Below, piece after piece: positions 36,380 through 45,768 of a stretch of DNA of 64,000 nt. Below the pieces are notes generated by a model. That model made no database searches. It worked only from the letters and a program-made list of their open reading frames with translations, and had not been told where the DNA came from. Position 1 is the first letter of the stretch; each line of letters begins with the position of its first letter. Source of the stretch: JAPOXR01 sp963664715 (GTDB lineage Bacteria > Pseudomonadota > Alphaproteobacteria > Rhodobacterales > Rhodobacteraceae); contig CAXXUY010000009.1 in assembly GCA_963664715.2 (NCBI GenBank), forward strand, positions 281,730 through 345,729, in the 5' to 3' direction. The position numbers and the translations under genes are program-made.

Positions 36380-36407
36380 TGCATTTTGTCCTTATCTGCT
36401 ACGCCGC

Positions 36408-37088
36408 TCACGTGATGTACTGAAAGCCGTCTACGGTAATGGCCTGGCCTGTTATAAAGTTCGGGTCACTGCTCGCCAAAAAAGCAACTACCTGGCCTAT
36501 ATCTTCTGGCGTGCCTAATCGTCCAAGGCTGATGCCTTCTGCCTCTGTCTTGGTATTCATCGTAGTGCTGATGGTGCCTGGACAGATGGCATTCACCGTG
36601 ATGGTGGGACCCAGTTCTTTAGCCAGAGAACGCATCATACCCAGTATGCCGGACTTGGAAGCAGCGTAGGCAAGCTTACCCACGGTGCCACCGCTGTACG
36701 AGGCGATAGACGAAATACTGATAATTCGACCCCAACCACTATTTAGCATCGATGGCACAACCGCTCGCGACCAGTTGAAACAAGATTTGAGATTTATATC
36801 GATCGTACGGTCCCATTCAGCCTCGCTAATTTCGAGCAAGCCGTTCGAACTTTCGATCCCCGCGTTATTAAGCAGCACATTAATTGATCGGTCCTGCCCT
36901 ACGATCTCTTGCGCAACGTCTTGAGCTTTTCCAAAATCGCTTACGTCAGCAACAAAAGCTTCCGCCTGAGCCCCAGTCGCCCGAAGTTTGTCGGCGGCTT
37001 CGTTGACTTCCTCTTCACGCAAATCAACCAGCGCAAGATGGAAACCCTTGGCAGCAAGTGCCATCGCACAACCAAAGCCAATTCCTCC
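36408..37088 (-). pseudogene. SDR family oxidoreductase, paralogue B, missing its first residues
   Basis: Homologous through its whole length to 14056-14790: LAAKGFHLALVDLREEEVNE, NNAGIESSNGLLEIS, YAASKSGILGM, TGQAITVDGFQ. The reading begins only at GGIGFGCA (37088), so the start codon and the first glycine of the nucleotide motif are lost. The bases up to 37132 do not continue the protein. An ATG at 37064 remains but would give an enzyme without the NAD-binding loop. Confidence 0.75.
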
Positions 37089-37132
37089 AACAGGAAATTA
37101 ATCTAAGCAGCGATTTATGGACTTACCGCGGC

Positions 37133-38140
37133 TCATAACATGATTGGGACCGATCGCCCTGACAATGCGGCCTCGCGCAGGGCTTCGAGTACAGCAGTAT
37201 TTCGCAGTCCATCTTCCGGTGGAAATTCGGGACTCTTACCAGTAAGAACGCACTCTGAGAATTCGTCCAACTGAACAGTAAACCGATTAGGTGCTGGCGT
37301 TGCAATGACCTCTTCGTTTTCGCCATTAGGGCCTTTAATAATGATGGGACCCGAATCTTCGAACATTGACGGAATCTCGATCCTTCCCTCTCGTCCATCA
37401 ATCGTAATTTGAGTGTGGAAATCTGAGTGTTCCATGCTGCTCGTTACATGGGCGACTGCACCATCAGCAAACTCCATCATTCCGCAAAATGTGGTGTCGA
37501 TACCCAAATCACCAGAGTCGTAAGCCACTCCATTCACACGCACGGGTTCTGCAGAAAGCACAAATCTTGTGGCATACACCGCATAAGAGCCATTCTCCCG
37601 CAATGCGCCGTGTTCTAGTTCCGCAGAATACCGAACAGATGCCAGATCTTCCGGGCTGGTCCGATGGCTACAACAAACTGCAGTTACAGTGACTACTTTC
37701 CCGATGGCACCATTGGCAATCAGTTCTCGTGCCTTCCTCAAGTGCGGATTCCATCGATGGGTAAAACCTTCGACGAGCACAACATTGTTTCTATCCGCGG
37801 CATCGATCATACGTTGACAATCTTTCGATGTGGTTGCCAATGGCTTTTCGCACAAAATATGCTTTCCGGCTTCTGCCGCTTTTATAGTCCATTCACAGTG
37901 CATACTGATTGGCAGTGCATTGATGACGGCATCGGTCTCGGGATCGGCCAGTTGCTCTTCGTATGATCCATACCAACGAGGAATTCCATGCTCCGCCGCC
38001 GCCGCTTTGGCTTTCGAAGCGGTACGTGATGAGATGGAAACGATTTCTGAATTTTTTGATTCGAGCGACGCGGGAAGATGCGCGTTGACACCGATCTGTG
38101 AAGTCGAAAAAAGGCCATAACGGGCGACGTTTTCTTCCAT
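37133..38140 (-). CDS. Gfo/Idh/MocA family oxidoreductase, paralogue B
   Basis: The 335-residue protein is closely related to 13016-14059 (I judge about three quarters identical): YGLFSTSQIGVNAHLPAS, AGKHILCEKPLATTSKDC, LVEGFTHRWNPHLRKA, TIDGREGRIEIPSMF. Start ATG 38140 after GGAGAAAAAAT. It is an NAD(P)-dependent dehydrogenase, probably of a sugar or cyclitol. G+C is clearly lower than in paralogue A, so the two operons came from different genomes rather than from a local duplication. Confidence 0.9.
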   Translation of the reverse strand: MEENVARYGLFSTSQIGVNAHLPASLESKNSEIVSISSRTASKAKAAAAEHGIPRWYGSYEEQLADPETDAVINALPISMHCEWTIKAAEAGKHILCEKPLATTSKDCQRMIDAADRNNVVLVEGFTHRWNPHLRKARELIANGAIGKVVTVTAVCCSHRTSPEDLASVRYSAELEHGALRENGSYAVYATRFVLSAEPVRVNGVAYDSGDLGIDTTFCGMMEFADGAVAHVTSSMEHSDFHTQITIDGREGRIEIPSMFEDSGPIIIKGPNGENEEVIATPAPNRFTVQLDEFSECVLTGKSPEFPPEDGLRNTAVLEALREAALSGRSVPIML

Positions 38141-38165
38141 ATTTTTTCTCCTGAGTGTTGTTAAA

Positions 38166-38275
38166 TTACGTCAGCACTTCAACGGTTTTCGACTTGATCA
38201 GGTCAAAATCTATCTTCGCGCCCAGTCTTGGCTCCGTTTGCGCATAGAGCAGGCCATTCTGATCGGGTTCCAAGT
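38166..38275 (-). pseudogene. Enolase-superfamily (mandelate racemase-like) C-terminal tail (uncertain)
   Basis: The frame EPDQNGLLYAQTEPRLGAKI, DFDLIKSKTVEVLT and stop resembles the last 30 residues of MR/MLE-type sugar-acid dehydratases. It starts inside a codon run of the next fragment, so it is a piece joined by rearrangement. It lies just upstream of the Gfo gene. Confidence 0.35.
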
Positions 38276-38277
38276 CA

Positions 38278-38424
38278 TCAATCCTTGTCGAACACGATGA
38301 TGGGATGCTCGCCCCGGTTGAAGACATAGACCCGGTCGCGGCTGTCGACGGCGACGCCCGCCACCTCGACGAACGACCAGCCCTCGGGCAGCTGCTGCCA
38401 GCCATCCAGGACCTCGTATTCCAT
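38278..38424 (-). pseudogene. NHL-repeat (beta-propeller) protein N-terminal fragment
   Basis: ATG 38424 gives 48 residues: EVLDGWQQLPEGWSFVEVAG, VAVDSRDRVYVFNRGEHPII, typical of the first blade of NHL/peptidyl-alpha-hydroxyglycine lyase-like propellers. It ends at TGA 38278 where unrelated sequence begins. In related operons such proteins stand near FAH and aminotransferase genes; here only this start remains. Confidence 0.6.
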
Positions 38425-38491
38425 CTTGTGGTACCCGATCGCAATCTCTTATCTCCCCCCCGCTGGTTTCGCCTTGAGATCGCACCGGCAT

Positions 38492-40033
38492 CTAGATGTC
38501 GAACTGGATCAGAAAGGGTCCGCGCCGCGCGCAGGCTGCACCGAACACGTCGGCAAACGTTTCCAGCGAGTCGACGCGCGCGCCCTCGACGCCCATGCCT
38601 CTGGCGAGGCTGATCCAGTCGAGCTCGGGACGCGCCAGATCGAACAGTTCGTTGGAGGCATCACCGGGAGTCGCACCAACGGCAAGCAACTCGCCGTGCA
38701 GAATCTGGTACCGCCGATTGGCAAAAACGACGTTGACCACGTCGAGTTTTTCACGCGCCTGGGTCCACAGGGCCTGCAGCGTATACATGCCGGCGCCGTC
38801 GGCCTGCAGGCACACCACCTTGCGCTCCGGACAGGCCAGCGCCGCGCCGGTTGCGGTGGGAAAACCCTGTCCGATGGCGCCCCCGGTGATCTGGATCCAG
38901 TCGTGCGGCGCGGCATTGAAGGTAGGCGCGAACAGCGCCCGTCCCGAGGTCACGGCGTCCTCGGAAACGATGCAGTTCTCGGGCAGCAGCGCCGCCAGCG
39001 TGGTCGCAAAGGCGACCGGTTCGAAAGCGCCTCGCAGCAATTGCGGCTCGATCTCGCCCTGCGGGATTTCAATTTGCGCAGGCGCGCCGAGTTCGTCGGC
39101 GAGGCTGTTCAATGCGGTAACGGCGTCTTCTTCGGGCCTGGCCAGTACATGAGTCTGGGAGTCGGACGGCGCAAGCAGACTGGGTTTGCCCGGATAACCG
39201 AAGAATCCCGTGGGGGGCTTGGCGCCGACGAGCACGACGTGACGCACTCCCTCCAGCATGTCCATCGCCTTTTCGATCGCGAAAGGGATGCGATCGACCG
39301 GCACCCGGCCCCGGCCGCGCGCCATGCGTGCAACCTGAGTGGATGTCTTCAGCACGGCACCGCTCGCGTGTGCCACGCGTTGCGCCGCGACCAGGCCTTC
39401 TTCGGACAGTGACTGGCCCGACATGACGACAACTGTGTGTTCGCGCTTGCGCATCACTGCGGCAACGTTGCGAATCGTCTCCGGCGCCACCACGGAACGC
39501 TCAGGCACGGGCAGCGGGTCGGCAACCTGTCCGCCGTCGCCCCACGCCGTGTCGGCGGGCAGGATAAGCGTGGCGATCTGGCCGGGCGGGGTCATCGCCG
39601 CCTGCACCGCAGCGGCGCCGTCGGCTCCGATCCTTTCCGAGGAGCCGCTGCTGCGCACCCAGTGCGACACGGTCCGGGCAATCCCTTCGGTGTCATAGGT
39701 CAGCGGCGAATCGAAAGGGCGGTGCCAGGTTGCATGATCACCGATGATGTTCACCATCGGCGTGTTGGCGCGCCGCGCGTTGTGCACATTGGCGGTGCCG
39801 TTGGCGAGTCCGGGTCCGCAATGCAGCAGCGTTGCGGCCGGCTTTCCCGTCATGCGCCCGTAACCGTCGGCGCATCCCGTTACCACCGTCTCCGCCACGC
39901 AAAGCACGCAGCGCATCTCGGGCACCTTGTCGAGCGCCGCGACAAAATGCATCTCCGAGGTACCGGGGTTGGCAAAGCAGGTATCGACGCCGCTCGCGAG
40001 CAGCGAGCGGACTAGGCTTTCGGCACCATTCAT
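38492..40033 (-). CDS. ThDP-dependent enzyme, acetolactate synthase / benzoylformate decarboxylase-like
   Basis: The 513-residue protein has the PYR domain with the ThDP-activating Glu (CVLCVAETVVTGCADGYGR), the central domain, and the PP domain with the metal/diphosphate motif (QADGAGMY to FANRR, about 27 residues apart). It would decarboxylate or ligate a 2-oxo acid; the actual substrate cannot be told. I use ATG 40033 (MNGAESLVRSLLASGV) because this is the family N-terminus; a start at 40066 is possible. It is the last gene of the leftward catabolic operon, 127 bases after the SDR gene. Confidence 0.88.
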   Translation of the reverse strand: MNGAESLVRSLLASGVDTCFANPGTSEMHFVAALDKVPEMRCVLCVAETVVTGCADGYGRMTGKPAATLLHCGPGLANGTANVHNARRANTPMVNIIGDHATWHRPFDSPLTYDTEGIARTVSHWVRSSGSSERIGADGAAAVQAAMTPPGQIATLILPADTAWGDGGQVADPLPVPERSVVAPETIRNVAAVMRKREHTVVVMSGQSLSEEGLVAAQRVAHASGAVLKTSTQVARMARGRGRVPVDRIPFAIEKAMDMLEGVRHVVLVGAKPPTGFFGYPGKPSLLAPSDSQTHVLARPEEDAVTALNSLADELGAPAQIEIPQGEIEPQLLRGAFEPVAFATTLAALLPENCIVSEDAVTSGRALFAPTFNAAPHDWIQITGGAIGQGFPTATGAALACPERKVVCLQADGAGMYTLQALWTQAREKLDVVNVVFANRRYQILHGELLAVGATPGDASNELFDLARPELDWISLARGMGVEGARVDSLETFADVFGAACARRGPFLIQFDI

Positions 40034-40160
40034 AACAGCAACACTCCGCTTACTACAGCGTTCCAACCGGTTCGATTGAAGCGTCCGGGTTCAAGGAAAA
40101 GGACCGCACCTGCCGGTTGAAAATAAAACGCCATCAGAAAGAAAACAAACTTTTTCACGA

Positions 40161-40880
40161 TCAGTTGCCGCCGCGAGTCAGGGTGACACCGCCGCACACG
40201 TAGAGCAGCTGACCAGTGACAAACCCCGACGCCTCGTCGAAGAAAAATCTCACCGCGTTGGCGATATCCTCGGGCTCACCCAGGCGCTTGACCGGCATCG
40301 ATTCGATGATGGCGCGGGTGCGAGGATGATCCGCCGGGTTGACCTGCTCGAACAACTCGGTTCGTATCGGACCGGGCGCCACCGCGTTCACGGTGATACC
40401 GCAGTCGGCGTATTCTAGTGCCCAGACTCGGGTCATCGACACCAGACCGCCCTTGCTGGCAGCGTAGGCGGTACGCAGCGTCTTGCCCAGATGCGCGCGA
40501 CTCGAGATGTTGACGATGCGCCCGAAACCCTGTTCGCGCATGCCGGGCACCACCGCCTGGGCGCACAACACAGGGGCCCGTATATTGATGTCCGTAACGC
40601 GCTCCAAGTCCGCCGGTGTGGTGTCCTCGAGCGATGCCGGCTGCACGATGGCGGCGTTATTGACCAGTCCGCTTACGGGCCCCGATTCGACCACCTCGTC
40701 CAGGGCTGATTGAAGCGCGTCGATGTCCTGCAGGTCCACCTGCCGCCACCGCGCCCGCGAATCCTCCGCCGGTTCGCTTTTGTCCAAGTTGACGACGTCC
40801 CAGCCGACCGATATCAGGACCTCGGCAACCGTTCGTCCGATTCCCCGGCTGCCGCCGGTAACAATGACGGTTCTGTTCAT
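40161..40880 (-). CDS. SDR family oxidoreductase of the catabolic operon
   Basis: The 239-residue classical SDR has TGGSRGIG (residues 8-15), LVNNAAIVQPASLED, the catalytic Ser in NISSRAHLGK, YAASKGG, and a C-terminal TGQLLYVCGGVTL. It resembles 3-oxoacyl-ACP reductase-like dehydrogenases. It lies between the FAH gene (110 bases upstream) and the ThDP gene, so it is probably part of the same pathway. It is not closely related to the SDR at 32040. Confidence 0.9.
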   Translation of the reverse strand: MNRTVIVTGGSRGIGRTVAEVLISVGWDVVNLDKSEPAEDSRARWRQVDLQDIDALQSALDEVVESGPVSGLVNNAAIVQPASLEDTTPADLERVTDINIRAPVLCAQAVVPGMREQGFGRIVNISSRAHLGKTLRTAYAASKGGLVSMTRVWALEYADCGITVNAVAPGPIRTELFEQVNPADHPRTRAIIESMPVKRLGEPEDIANAVRFFFDEASGFVTGQLLYVCGGVTLTRGGN

Positions 40881-40990
40881 GATGAATTGATCCTCTCTGA
40901 CATCACATTTTTGCTCTCGATTTCCACCTTGCTTCAGAGCAGGCGTGGCGTCTCGGCGACTTCGCTACGCACTCCCATGACCAGTGCGCG

Positions 40991-41791
40991 TCAAGACATC
41001 GTATGCCGTCCGTCCGCGCGCACGACCGGATTGCGCAGAACGCCGATACCCGTGATCTCGATCTCCACCACGTCGCCGTGGGCGATCGTCGGGGACTTCC
41101 CCTCGGTGCCCATCCAGATCACGTCGCCGGGATGCAGGGTGAGGTAGCGCGACATGCGGGCGATGTAGTGCGCGATACTGAAGAGCATGTCGTTGGTGGA
41201 GAACTCGATGGTCTGCTCCCCGTTCACGCGTACCCGCGTGCGCGCCGCGTCGAGATAGAGCTCGGTCTCGATCCACGGTCCCATCGGCTTGAAGGTGTCG
41301 GTGTTCTTGGCTCGCCACATGCTCCGGTCGGAACGCTGCCAGGTACGCTCGCTCACGTCGTTGCCGATGGTGTACCCGAGCACCGCGTCGAGGGCCTCGA
41401 CCTCGCTGACGTTCTTCGTCTCGCGACCGATGACTGCAACGATCTCCGCTTCGTATTCCACCTCGTCGCTCGCATCGGCGGGGATCACGATGGGCTCGCC
41501 GTGGGCGATGAGCGCGTTGTTGGCCCGGTAGCCGATGTCCGCGGCGGCGGGCAGGTGGGGCGCCTCGCCGCGGCGCGCCGCCTCCGCCCGGACGTGCTCG
41601 GCGTAGTTCAGGCCGGCGGCGTAGAAGGTACGAGGAATCACCGGCACGAGCAGCCTCACCTCCGACAGAGGACGGCTCACCCCGCTCGGCTCGTAGGACG
41701 AGAAAGGGCTGCCGCGCACCTCCTCCACCCGGTCTGCGTCGACCAGCCCGAAGCTCGTGCGCCCATCGACGGTGTAGCGGACCCATCTCAT
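40991..41791 (-). CDS. Fumarylacetoacetate hydrolase (FAH) family protein
   Basis: The 266-residue protein starts at ATG 41791 after AGGAGGAAC. It has GLNYAEHVRAEAARRGE, the metal ligands in EVEYEAEIVAVIG, the segment ERTWQRSDRSMWRAKNTDTF, and the C-terminal HPGDVIWMGTEGKSPT. FAH-family enzymes cleave C-C bonds of 1,3-diketo acids, decarboxylate oxaloacetate-like acids, or hydrate/lyse ureido and 2-keto-sugar acids. The gene is 43 bases after the aminotransferase gene, so they are cotranscribed. Confidence 0.9.
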   Translation of the reverse strand: MRWVRYTVDGRTSFGLVDADRVEEVRGSPFSSYEPSGVSRPLSEVRLLVPVIPRTFYAAGLNYAEHVRAEAARRGEAPHLPAAADIGYRANNALIAHGEPIVIPADASDEVEYEAEIVAVIGRETKNVSEVEALDAVLGYTIGNDVSERTWQRSDRSMWRAKNTDTFKPMGPWIETELYLDAARTRVRVNGEQTIEFSTNDMLFSIAHYIARMSRYLTLHPGDVIWMGTEGKSPTIAHGDVVEIEITGIGVLRNPVVRADGRHTMS

Positions 41792-41834
41792 ATCGTGTTC
41801 CTCCTGTTCGACCGATCGATGGCGCCGGCGCGAA

Positions 41835-43127
41835 TCAGCTCGCGGAGCGCTCTGCTGACAGCGCGGCCAGCGCCGACGACCACGCATCCAAGGTGTCGGC
41901 GACATCCTGCTCGGTATGTGCGGTGGAGACCGCGTAGCGGGTTTTGCCTTTCAACACGCCCCGCTCGAGCAGCAAGGCGTTGAACCGCTCCGTCGCCGCA
42001 CCACCTGGCAGCACGTCGCGATAGTTCTCGATCGGGCCGCGCGCGAAGACCGCGTCGAACCACGGTGGGAGACCGACCACGGTAGCCTCGATACGCTGCT
42101 CGGCGAGGCGCTCCGTGAGGCCCTGCATGAGCCGCTCGCCGGTCGCGTAGAGCCTCTCGTAGGTGCCGGGTCGGCGCAAGACCTCGAGGGTGGCGAGACC
42201 CGCGCGCGCGGCGATGGGGTTGCCGCTCAGGGTGCCGAGCTGCAACAGATGCTCGTCCGGTCCCACGCGAGCGGCATCGAAGTGGGCCATGATGTCCTCG
42301 CGCCCGGCAATGGCCGCGAGCGGATAGCCCCCGCCCAGCGCCTTGCCGAGGGTGCACACGTCCGGGACGACGCCGTAGTAAGCCTGAGCGCCGCCATAGG
42401 CGAGCCGAAAGCCGGTGACGATCTCGTCGAACACCAGCGGCACGTCGTGCCTGGCGGTCAGCTCTCTCACTCCTTCCAGGAAACCGGGCTTGGGCGGAAT
42501 GACGCGCTGCACCGGCTCCATCAGCACGCCGGCGAGGACGTCTGCGTACTCGCGCAGCATGCCGGCGAAGGCATCGATGTCGTTGTAGGGCGCCACCAGG
42601 ATATCGTCGCGCACCCCCTGGGGGATGCCCGCGCTGTCCGGGACGCCCTCGGGGAGGTTGCTGAGCGTCCTCGGCGCGAAGCTCATCAGGGTCGCGTCGC
42701 TGGTGCCGTGAAAGCCGCCCTCGAACTTGAGGATCTTGTCGCGCTTGCGAAACGCACGCACCAGGCGAATCGCGTAGGCGACCGCCTCGGTGCCGGTGCA
42801 GACGAAGCGCACCTGCTCGGCGCAGGGCACCGCCTCGACGATGGCCTCGGCAAGCGCGATGCCGTGGCGGTTGTTCATGAAAAAGGCCGTGCCGTGGGCG
42901 ATCTGCTCGTGGACCGCCTCGTTGACCTCGGGATGGGCGTGACCGATCAGCATCGGACCGGCGCCCAGCATGTAGTCGATGTACTCGTTGCCGCTCTCGT
43001 CCCACACCCGGCCGGCACGCCCGGCCCGGATGATGAGGTCCGAGCTCACGTTGCCAAAACCGCCCGCAGGTAGGACTCGCCCCGCGGTCTCGACCATTGC
43101 CAGCTCTTCTCGGCTACGTTGTTGCAT
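41835..43127 (-). CDS. Class III PLP-dependent aminotransferase (glutamate-1-semialdehyde aminomutase-like)
   Basis: The 430-residue protein has the PLP phosphate-binding CTGTEAVAYAIRLVRAF, the Asp of VFDEIVTGFRLAYGG and the Schiff-base Lys in TLGKALGGGYPLAAIAG. The GTLSGNPIAARAGLATLEVL segment is as in GSA aminomutase-like aminotransferases. It would move an amino group from an omega-amino or amino-sugar acid to a 2-oxo acid. The start ATG 43127 lies just beyond the amidase stop, so amidase products could feed it. All expected residues are present. Confidence 0.92.
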   Translation of the reverse strand: MQQRSREELAMVETAGRVLPAGGFGNVSSDLIIRAGRAGRVWDESGNEYIDYMLGAGPMLIGHAHPEVNEAVHEQIAHGTAFFMNNRHGIALAEAIVEAVPCAEQVRFVCTGTEAVAYAIRLVRAFRKRDKILKFEGGFHGTSDATLMSFAPRTLSNLPEGVPDSAGIPQGVRDDILVAPYNDIDAFAGMLREYADVLAGVLMEPVQRVIPPKPGFLEGVRELTARHDVPLVFDEIVTGFRLAYGGAQAYYGVVPDVCTLGKALGGGYPLAAIAGREDIMAHFDAARVGPDEHLLQLGTLSGNPIAARAGLATLEVLRRPGTYERLYATGERLMQGLTERLAEQRIEATVVGLPPWFDAVFARGPIENYRDVLPGGAATERFNALLLERGVLKGKTRYAVSTAHTEQDVADTLDAWSSALAALSAERSAS

Positions 43128-43172
43128 CGCGTGGTCCCCCGTGTAGAATCGTGTGGATCTTCATCCTGGCCT

Positions 43173-44588
43173 CTACAACGCCGGCCACCGGTGGGCCCAG
43201 GGCGCGGCCTGCTCGAAGGCAGCAGCGGCTTGCAAGACTTGGCTGTCGGCGTGCCAGCGTCCTGCGATTTGCAGGGCTACGGGCAGCCCTTTGCCGGTAA
43301 AGCCGCAGGGGACACTGGCCGCCGGATACCCGGTCCAGTTGAAGGGGACGGTGAAGGGCAGCCTGTCGAACATGGCCGGTGTGGGTATGCCATCGATCTC
43401 GAGCGGCCCCTGTTCGACAGACCAGGCCCCAATCGGCATCTGGGGTGTCAGTAACAGGTCGTACCGCTGAAAGAACTCTCGGACCTGGTGATAAAAGTTG
43501 GTGCGAAAAACCCCGCCTAGCACAATCTCTTCAGCCGACACCTGGCGACCGGCCTCGATCATGAAAGCCAGACTGGGTTCGAAGTAGTCGGGCTGCTTGT
43601 CGTAATCCGGGCCCATCCTCCAGGAAATTTGGGCGTGATAATCCCTGGCGAAGGCCTCTTGCGGGTTGTCCCAGCCGGGATCGACCGCTTCCACATGGCA
43701 GCCAAGATCGCTAAATCTCTCGGCGGCCCGTCGAGTCAACTCTCGTACCTCGGGATCGACGGCGGCATAGCCGAGATCCTCGCTCCACGCAACTCGCGCT
43801 CCCTTCATCGCCTCGACGGGTTGCGCGACAGCCGCCACGTTATCGTCCGGGGTATTGTCGATGCTTGCAGGGTCACGCGGATCCGGTCCGGCCAGGGCCT
43901 GCAGATACAACGCGGCGTCGGCCACGGTGCGGGTCAGGGGGCCGTCGTGCGCGATGGCACGCCAGCTCGTCTTGTTCGGCCAGTGAGGAATCCGGCCGAA
44001 TGAAGGCTTGAGGCCGAACGTGCCACAGAGTGCGGCGGGAATGCGGATCGAGCCCGCCCCGTCCGAGCCGTGGGCCAGCGGACCAAGACCGGCGGCGACG
44101 GCGGCGCCCGCCCCGCCGCTCGAGCCCCCTGAGGTGCGGTCCAGCTTCCAGGGATTGCGACACGGCGGCCCGATCAGATTGTCGCACATGTCTTTGTGGC
44201 CGGAGTGGCAGGCGTTGGTCTTGCCGATAATGATCCCGCCGGCGGCTTTGGTGCGCTCGGTGACGATGCCGTCGATGTCGGCAATATTGGCTTCGAAGAA
44301 CTTCGAGCCATAGGTGCAACGCAAACCGGCTACCGGCTCCAGATCCTTGATGGAAACCGGTAGTCCATGCAGCGGGCCGAGCGCTTCACCGGCCATAACG
44401 GTCGCTTCAGCGGCCCTGGCCGATTCCAGGGCACCGTCGGCATCAACGGTTATGAAGGCGTTGACCTGCTCGTTCAGGGCCTCAATTCGAGCCAGGACGG
44501 CCTCGACGATATCGACCGGCGATACGTCCCGGGACCGGATTGCGGCGGCCAACTCCGTGGCCGGCGTCAGGCATAACTCATCGTTCAT
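43173..44588 (-). CDS. Amidase (AS family), intact copy
   Basis: The 471-residue amidase-signature enzyme has the Ser-cisSer-Lys triad region: Lys81 in LPVSIKDLEP, the serines of RTSGGSSGGAGA (about 153-160) and the nucleophile in GSDGAGSIRIPAA (about 181). The C-terminal part (PFTVPFNWTGYPAASVPCGF) is complete. It hydrolyses a carboxamide or amide bond. The 5' end overlaps the bicupin stop by 11 bases. The first 182 codons are duplicated at 30447-31007. Another, unrelated amidase fragment is at 61316. Confidence 0.92.
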   Translation of the reverse strand: MNDELCLTPATELAAAIRSRDVSPVDIVEAVLARIEALNEQVNAFITVDADGALESARAAEATVMAGEALGPLHGLPVSIKDLEPVAGLRCTYGSKFFEANIADIDGIVTERTKAAGGIIIGKTNACHSGHKDMCDNLIGPPCRNPWKLDRTSGGSSGGAGAAVAAGLGPLAHGSDGAGSIRIPAALCGTFGLKPSFGRIPHWPNKTSWRAIAHDGPLTRTVADAALYLQALAGPDPRDPASIDNTPDDNVAAVAQPVEAMKGARVAWSEDLGYAAVDPEVRELTRRAAERFSDLGCHVEAVDPGWDNPQEAFARDYHAQISWRMGPDYDKQPDYFEPSLAFMIEAGRQVSAEEIVLGGVFRTNFYHQVREFFQRYDLLLTPQMPIGAWSVEQGPLEIDGIPTPAMFDRLPFTVPFNWTGYPAASVPCGFTGKGLPVALQIAGRWHADSQVLQAAAAFEQAAPWAHRWPAL

Positions 44589-45624
44589 CTAATTCCGTTG
44601 ATGACTCTCCCGCCGCGGTTTTGGTCATGTCCGCAAACCGGCGCCCTTGTCCGGCTTCGTCCTCCAATTGCTCTGTGGCGACATTGGCGGGTCCGTATAC
44701 TTCCAATATCACGATGTCGTCAGAGGTCCCAATTTCGTTATGAAGGATCCGGCTCGGTAGAAAGTAACTGTCGCCCTCTCTGCAGGTTATTTCCCCTTCC
44801 ACCCCGTCAATCACGAAACTGGTCGACCCCTTGAGGACAAAGTTGAAGTGAAAGTCATAGTGGTGACGGTGCATACCGGTGGTAGGTTTAACGTTTGCCT
44901 CGCGGTCTTTTTTGAGTTGTTCCGGGTTCCATTTGATAATGTGCGCGCGGAATTGGCCGCCCGTCGCTTCTGCGATGCCAAGGTCGGCATACAGGGCGGC
45001 CCCCCGCAGGCCGGGTCCAAATTCCTGAACCTGTTGATCAGGGTGACAACCGTCGGCGGTTTGTGTCGTGAAGGCCGGTGTCTGCTTGTTCCAACCTTTC
45101 AGATATTGTTTTTCATCCGCGGTTTTGGTCATGTCAACAAACCGGCGCCCTTGTCCGGCTTCGTCCTCCAATTGCTCTGTGGCGACATTGGCGGGTCCGT
45201 AGAGTTCCAATATCACGATGTCGTCAGAGGTCCCAATTTCGTTATGGAGGATCCGGCTCGGTAGAAAGTAACTGTCGCCCTCTCTGCAGGTTATTTCCCC
45301 TTCCACCCCGTCAATCACGAAACTGGTCGACCCCTTGAGGACAAAGTTGAAGTGAAAATCATAGCCATGACGGTGCATACCGGTCGTAGGTTTAACGTTT
45401 GCCTCGCGGTCCTTTTTGAGCTGTTCCGGGTTCCATTTGATAATGTGCGCGCGGAATTGGCCGCCCGTCGCTTCTGCGATGCCAAGGTCGGCATACAGGG
45501 CGGCCCCCCGCAGGCCGGGTCCAAATTCCTGAACCTGTTGATCAGGGTGACGACCGTCGGCGGTTTGTGTCGTGAAGGCTGGTGTCTGCTTGTTCCAACC
45601 CTTCAGATGTTGTTCATCGCTCAT
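44578..45624 (-). CDS. Bicupin with near-identical tandem cupin domains, right copy
   Basis: The protein is the same as at 30997-32043: two cupin units each with MHRH-x-YDFHFNF and GDSYFLPSRILHNE. The 504-bp doubling is in both blocks, so it came before the block duplication. Here the gene is followed by the intact amidase and the rest of the pathway, but the SDR gene ahead of it is deleted. Its own start is intact; translation coupling from the SDR would be lost. Confidence 0.88.
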   Translation of the reverse strand: MSDEQHLKGWNKQTPAFTTQTADGRHPDQQVQEFGPGLRGAALYADLGIAEATGGQFRAHIIKWNPEQLKKDREANVKPTTGMHRHGYDFHFNFVLKGSTSFVIDGVEGEITCREGDSYFLPSRILHNEIGTSDDIVILELYGPANVATEQLEDEAGQGRRFVDMTKTADEKQYLKGWNKQTPAFTTQTADGCHPDQQVQEFGPGLRGAALYADLGIAEATGGQFRAHIIKWNPEQLKKDREANVKPTTGMHRHHYDFHFNFVLKGSTSFVIDGVEGEITCREGDSYFLPSRILHNEIGTSDDIVILEVYGPANVATEQLEDEAGQGRRFADMTKTAAGESSTELDER

Positions 45625-45768
45625 TTTGAGGCTCCTGTGGTTGAGGGCAGGTCATGCATTGCGTCGGGGCCCGCATAGCTTCCCGGCTCCACGTGCGCGG
45701 TGACCAGGTTGCTGCCGCCGTCGACGTCCGATGCCGCCTCGCGCACCCGTCACGATTACCGTTCTCAT
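45621..45768 (-). pseudogene. SDR gene remnant with 650-bp internal deletion
   Basis: Only the first dozen codons and the last 36 codons of the SDR at 32040-32837 remain, joined at 45728/45729 (TCGACGTC then CGATGCC). The deletion is not a multiple of three. No direct repeat longer than one or two bases is at the junction. Confidence 0.9.
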
